A stretch of DNA of 64,000 bases. Origin: Atopsyche davidsoni. Lineage: Eukaryota > Arthropoda > Insecta > Trichoptera > Hydrobiosidae. Positions 59,164 to 64,000 of this stretch are shown here, piece by piece. How positions within the stretch are numbered: the first letter of the stretch is position 1; every line of letters begins with the position of its first letter. The notes beneath the pieces are model-generated. The model searched no databases, was not told the DNA's origin, and saw only the letters and a list, made by a program, of their open reading frames with translations. Position numbers and translations under genes: made by a program. The DNA lies in contig JAILWY010000018.1 of the NCBI GenBank assembly GCA_022113835.1, positions 12,563,501 to 12,627,500 on the forward strand, written 5' to 3'.

Positions 59164-62100
59164 TATATTTTAAAATTAGCGGTAAGTACAATAAAAATAT
59201 GCTGCTTACACAAAAATGTCGACAATGGGCTAGAGTAGTCCAACATTGGGCCGGGAGCATGCATCGCGAGAGTATATTTAGTCATGGCCTCAGCGCTTCT
59301 ACATAAATGTTAAATACTTTTGCTCCATATAAGTTCAAAATATTTAAGTATACACATATTACTTCTTAAGTAGTTCCGAGAAAAATTTGAATAGATAATT
59401 ACATAACATATGATAGTTTCGTAAAACTTGTATAACATGTACACATCGAAGTACTAAAACCTTTATTACACATATTTGAATAGTGTCGCGTAACGTGCTC
59501 TTCTTGTTAGTAATTAAAAAAAAACTAAACAAATTAAAGGCTGATGAATCAGTTTCTTAACTACGTTTAACGCTGCTGATAAGATAAGAGAATTATTCTT
59601 ACTGTGTAGCTGGAATTCCCACAATACTGGGTCAACGGATTGTTACAAGAACGTTTTCCTGCTTTCAACTTAGGAGAAAATCACAGGACGTGCAAATAAA
59701 TATTTGTCATGGCAAATCAGGTACAATGTAAAAAAAAACAATAAAATTTACCGGAAATTTTAGTATACAGGTATTTGTTTTATTTTGTAGAATAGACAAA
59801 CTAAAAACGTATTTGGCTATAGTATCAACGTGTAGATTTTATTGACACGCTCAGCGATATTTTATTACAAATAGTTTTGTCAGACTCATCTGTATGGATA
59901 ATATCACGACCGAAAGGATAGTTATGGTCTATGCAGATGTGTCGTGGGGGTCCTGAGGATAATTGTTTTGACTGATAAAAAAATAATTCGTAAAAGTTCT
60001 TAGGTGTGACCAATTTATTTAAAGATTATGTATATTTTAAAATAGTATAGAAAATGTAATGACATTTTTATTCCAAAGAATTATTATATATGTATTTGTA
60101 ATATTTTTATGATTTAGATACCATAACTTTTGAGACAACATGCAATAATATCATTAAAAATGCTTATGTATATGGCATTTGATACTTTTTTAAAAACAGG
60201 ATAATAGATTTGACCAAGCATAGTCATCAAAAATACCTAACACGTGAATGATAACATGGTGATTTAGAAAAACGTCTGCAAGCTCATAAAGTTTGACCTT
60301 TTCCATCTACACCATTTCAACTTTTGCTTAAATCATAAACCTATTATATTTATTAATTGATACTGTTATATATATAAATATATGCGTGCATGTCTGTGTG
60401 TGTGTATGGTTTCCTCAGTATATTACTAGATTGTGGAATTTTGATGCTATCGTAACTAATATTTATTTTTGAAATACCTCACGCTACAAAACAGCGTTTA
60501 AAAGTAAATTCTGTGGTCATAATTCAATCTCAATAAATTATTTTTTAGCAGAGATGAACTTTAAAATATATATTTGAAAATACTTTTTCTTACAAAATAA
60601 CATGCTGTAAATAAAACCAGTTTAAAAAATTAGGTTCTGAATTTAAAAATAAATTCTGATTTATTTTAATTTAACAGTAAATCAAACTGTAAAACAAAAA
60701 AAAGAATGGCGAATGATAATAAATTGTAAAAATATTTTCATTGAAACTAATCAACAAATTTAAACGGTTTTAAAAGAAAATTTTATACTTTTACCGTTTT
60801 GTTTTTATAATTTCCAATTATTACTATCAAATTTGGTTACTCAATCAAAAACAATTTCGATTTAATTAAAATCGAATCAATTTTACCAGTTACAATAATA
60901 AAATTTATGAATCGTCGGTTCAATATAGTTGAGTTAAAAGTTATGAGTACAAAATTATGTACTGTTTTTCATATTATGAAAGTAAAAAGATACACTTAAA
61001 TATAAATACATTTTTTTTATTGTTAATCGATAATGGGTCTTCACATTGACATTTCAATTTGATTAATATTAATCAAAATACTTTAATTTAATCTTAGGAT
61101 TCGTTTCTCTTTGTTTAGATCTACAAAACACAGTTTAAATAAATGTTATTATATTATTGTCGACAAGATTAAATGCATTTGTACTGGATTCTATAAAGCA
61201 ATCAGATTTACTGCAGAGTTTTTAATACAGTTGAAAGTGTGTTTTATAAACAAGAAAATGGTAAAAATAAATATTTTTACGTCAGTTATAATTTTTATTT
61301 CAATGTTTTTTTACTTGGAATTTTTGTACATAAATTACATAAAATTAAAAATTTTGCTAAAAAAATTATATATACATACAGGTCACTTGTGGCTCGGAAA
61401 ATAACAGGTGCTTATTCTAGAGCAGGGAAAGTTACATTAAAAAATGATTTATTACTGCATACGTAAAAAGGGTTGTGTAATTTAGAATGGTCCAAGTGAT
61501 TCAGAAAAATGACATCATGTGGTCTCTGCCTAAAAATAGAACCTTCAACAATTTCAGCGGCTGACGATAACGCCATGTATGACCAATACATCCTCTCCTT
61601 AGTCATATGGTGAAATAATGTTATTGCCTATAAATATAAACTACTTCGAAATTATGTGGTGTGTGGTCTAACTAGCATAGATTATGTTTAGGCTTTCGTA
61701 GAATGCCAAGGAATTTATAATTTATACATTTGAATCACTCTGCAAATATTTACGAGTACTCACAGCACTGTTATTAATAGTTTATTTTTAATTGGAAAAG
61801 AATACTGACAGAATGTAGTCAAAGTAAATAGTGCAAGGTTATAACCCTTATCAACATGAAATATATTTTGACTTGGCTCTCTGTAGTTTTGATGAATTAA
61901 ATAAAAAAATATTTTTACTACACGCAAACTTGATTATTTCCAAAGGATTAATTTACAAGAACTTTTTATCTAGTTATATATATTATCTATAAATGCAAGA
62001 GGTTCAGACAACTAAGATTTTGCGTTATTTTTTAAAAATTTATATGTATTAACGCATGTAAAACATATTTATTTACATTACTTGAATTCTCACACATAAG

Positions 62101-64000
62101 TGTTTTTAAGAAGAAACTAATATTGTTTCAGAAACGAGGTAAAAAAGCATAAGAAGTAATCAGGTGAATTACCTCCTAAGCAGTATAAAAAATGATCAAG
62201 ATAATCATGATCACACACGAGCCACATGCTGCATGCTTGTATGGGATCTAGTTGGCACTTATCCAAGAAAAAAAACGTTTTACTCTATCTTGATAGCGAT
62301 ACAGATATAGCTGGCATTTCTGAAATATTTCCGCGCATCTGAATGAAATGTTTCACGCAGCATTAATACGCGTATTACTTGCGTAAGGCATCTCCAGCGT
62401 GAGCGTCCACATGGAAAATTAAAGAGTCAGCACGATTCATAAATAAATTTAAATTTATATTTAGGTAAGTTAATGTTTAATATTAAAACCAGCAATATCA
62501 TCTACATAGACTAGACTGTGTTCTTAAATATATTTAACTCAGAAGTTCATTTCTAAAATACACATTTCAAACCATTCAGTAAAATTGACGTTTGAATAAT
62601 TTCATATCACTATAGATCATATTTAGAGGACACAATTTTTTAAATTATTTAAACATGAATGTAAATTCCTTGATGTTACATGGAAGAAATACAACAATAA
62701 AGTCAATATTGATACGTCAGAATTATATTTTACTATCAAGATTACAAGCGGAGACCAAATGTCTAGATTAAATAACTGTCTCCTCAATGTCTAGCGAATA
62801 CCTGACTACAGAGCTGTATTCTCAGAAATCATATTCTTTTATCCCCAAAAACATGAAGAATGTTTTTATTTTATAAGTTAATACAAATTAGAAAATAATA
62901 ATACGGAATTTAATAGCTACAAAAATAACTACAATAAAAACAACATGTTTTATCGTCGAAGTAATTTAGTGTAAAACGTTTGGAAATTCGCTTAGAAACT
63001 CAATCTAAAAACATTGCGAAATCAGTGAAAAAATAATCTATTGTTAAAAATCAGATATTTGAATCTAGCATTTTTAACAGAATATGGCTTTGTAATTATA
63101 ATGACATTGGAAATATAAGTACAATTGAAAAAAAATTAGGTGAAAATGTGACGTAGTGTAATCAAATATATATTTTTTTATAAACTGAGTTAGTTCGGAT
63201 AGTTACAATAGATGGGGGCTCTTTTGTTTGATAAATTTATATTAAACTATATATTGGGATTTATTGGATATTACTGTTTTTATGCTTGACTGGCCATTGT
63301 AATCTTATGAAAGAGGATGAAGGATAATGGTTTATTAATAAGGCGAAGAATTTATATCACAACAATTGATCATAGGTTAAAAATAAAATCAGGCGACATC
63401 AGTGGATGGCAGTTGAAATGCAGAAAATATCACTAGTAAATTTTCACTTGAATAATATGTTTTATGGAACCATTTATAATAACGCATGTAAAATTCACCC
63501 TATAGATAAAAAAACCCAATTTTAATTGAAATTTATATTTGCAAGAAATATATAGGAAGAATTACTAATAATTTAATATTAATTTCATAGTTTTGTTTAT
63601 GTTGCACCTAATCAGATTGCACCTAAAGCATTCAGTTCATTTAGACCAATTTATTGAGACTACCTTGTGGCAATACGCTAAATTTAAAGTAAAATGCACG
63701 TACTATAATATTATTGGATCAAATACCATGTCATTTAATAAAGCTTTAATTTTATTTATACATTTATAATTATCAGAAGTATAAATGGATTGTATTAATT
63801 AAATAAATGTTAGTCAAGAATAAAATAAAAAAAATTTAAAACGTGAGAGAACAAAAGAAAGTCTGCACTAATTTATTTTAGGTCAAAGGGGTTGTAAATC
63901 TGCGCTGTGTAAGTCTAAATGGACCTCAATGGATGTTTATGAACTTGAAGCTTGACTTAATGCTGCAGAAATAATGGTGTGGATGCAACTGTAATACAAT

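Larger units (their letters stand above)
47213..64000 (-). other. large synapsin intron or 5' region to the window edge
   Basis: Nearly 17 kb with no recognisable synapsin exon. It holds the mariner relic at 58.5 kb and several GC-richer islands in AT-rich DNA at about 50740-51060, 54125-54301, 55083-55307 and 58140-58330. Frames at 48.1-48.85 kb on both strands are open but match nothing I know. A TIMP gene might be expected here from flies and vertebrates, but no CxC...HPQ start or TIMP cysteine pattern is visible. Confidence 0.55.

Noticed and set aside
61412..61606. Minus-strand 64-codon frame (MTKERMYWSYMALSSAAEIV...)
   Set aside because: No family recognised and no splice or composition support beyond chance. 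Kept in mind only as a possible repeat fragment.
1..64000. CRISPR arrays, operons, rRNA or complete tRNA genes
   Set aside because: None is visible. The direct repeats present are microsatellites or transposon parts, and the only tRNA-like sequence lacks its 3' half.

Overview
This is nuclear DNA from an animal, most likely an insect and probably a lepidopteran. It is strongly AT-rich, with long introns, GT-AG splice sites with T-rich acceptors, and scattered DNA transposons. Protein-coding sequence is a small fraction and sits in short exons that are more GC-rich than their surroundings. The lepidopteran assignment is an inference from composition and protein divergence; insect is safer. No bacterial-type operon, CRISPR array or rRNA gene is visible.

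Three protein-coding genes can be assembled. (1) On the minus strand at about 2.1-30 kb lies a TBC-domain Rab-GAP orthologous to TBC1D30. I could phase 13 exons into one reading frame of 1735 codons. Both catalytic fingers are present (IVKDLHR and YCQ). A second, alternative first coding exon lies at 24.3 kb in a CpG-rich island and splices in phase to exon 3, giving a predicted isoform with a different N-terminus. (2) On the plus strand at about 36.0-37.7 kb lies a small three-exon gene for a PIERCE1/PIERCE2-type microtubule inner protein of ciliary or sperm-flagellar doublets (predicted 111 aa). (3) On the minus strand at 40.5-47.2 kb lie the last six coding exons of synapsin: the C-terminal half of the ATP-grasp domain C, a Pro-rich linker and domain E ending in AGIFGDM. 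The rest of synapsin lies beyond the right edge, so 47.2-64 kb is read as one very large intron or 5' region.

Mobile DNA includes a 1227-bp hAT element with a perfect 8-bp target duplication (31.4-32.6 kb), an internally deleted and frameshifted mariner of 635 bp (58.5-59.2 kb), two copies of a fold-back repeat (20.8 and 36.2 kb), and a long hairpin in a synapsin intron (41.6-41.8 kb).

The most unusual signals are RNA-like. At 1518-1567 there is a hammerhead-ribozyme-shaped sequence with an exact CUGANGA core, perfect stem II and a bulged stem I, but one changed base in the GAAA box. The two fold-back repeats carry a second hammerhead-like core in which positions 3 and 8 have apparently changed together (U3, A8). 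These resemble the minimal hammerheads known from Penelope-like retroelements. They are hypotheses that can be tested.

Two of the three genes, TBC1D30 (reported in mammals to act on Rab8 in primary cilium formation) and PIERCE, have cilium-related roles in vertebrates; whether their adjacency here means anything is unknown.
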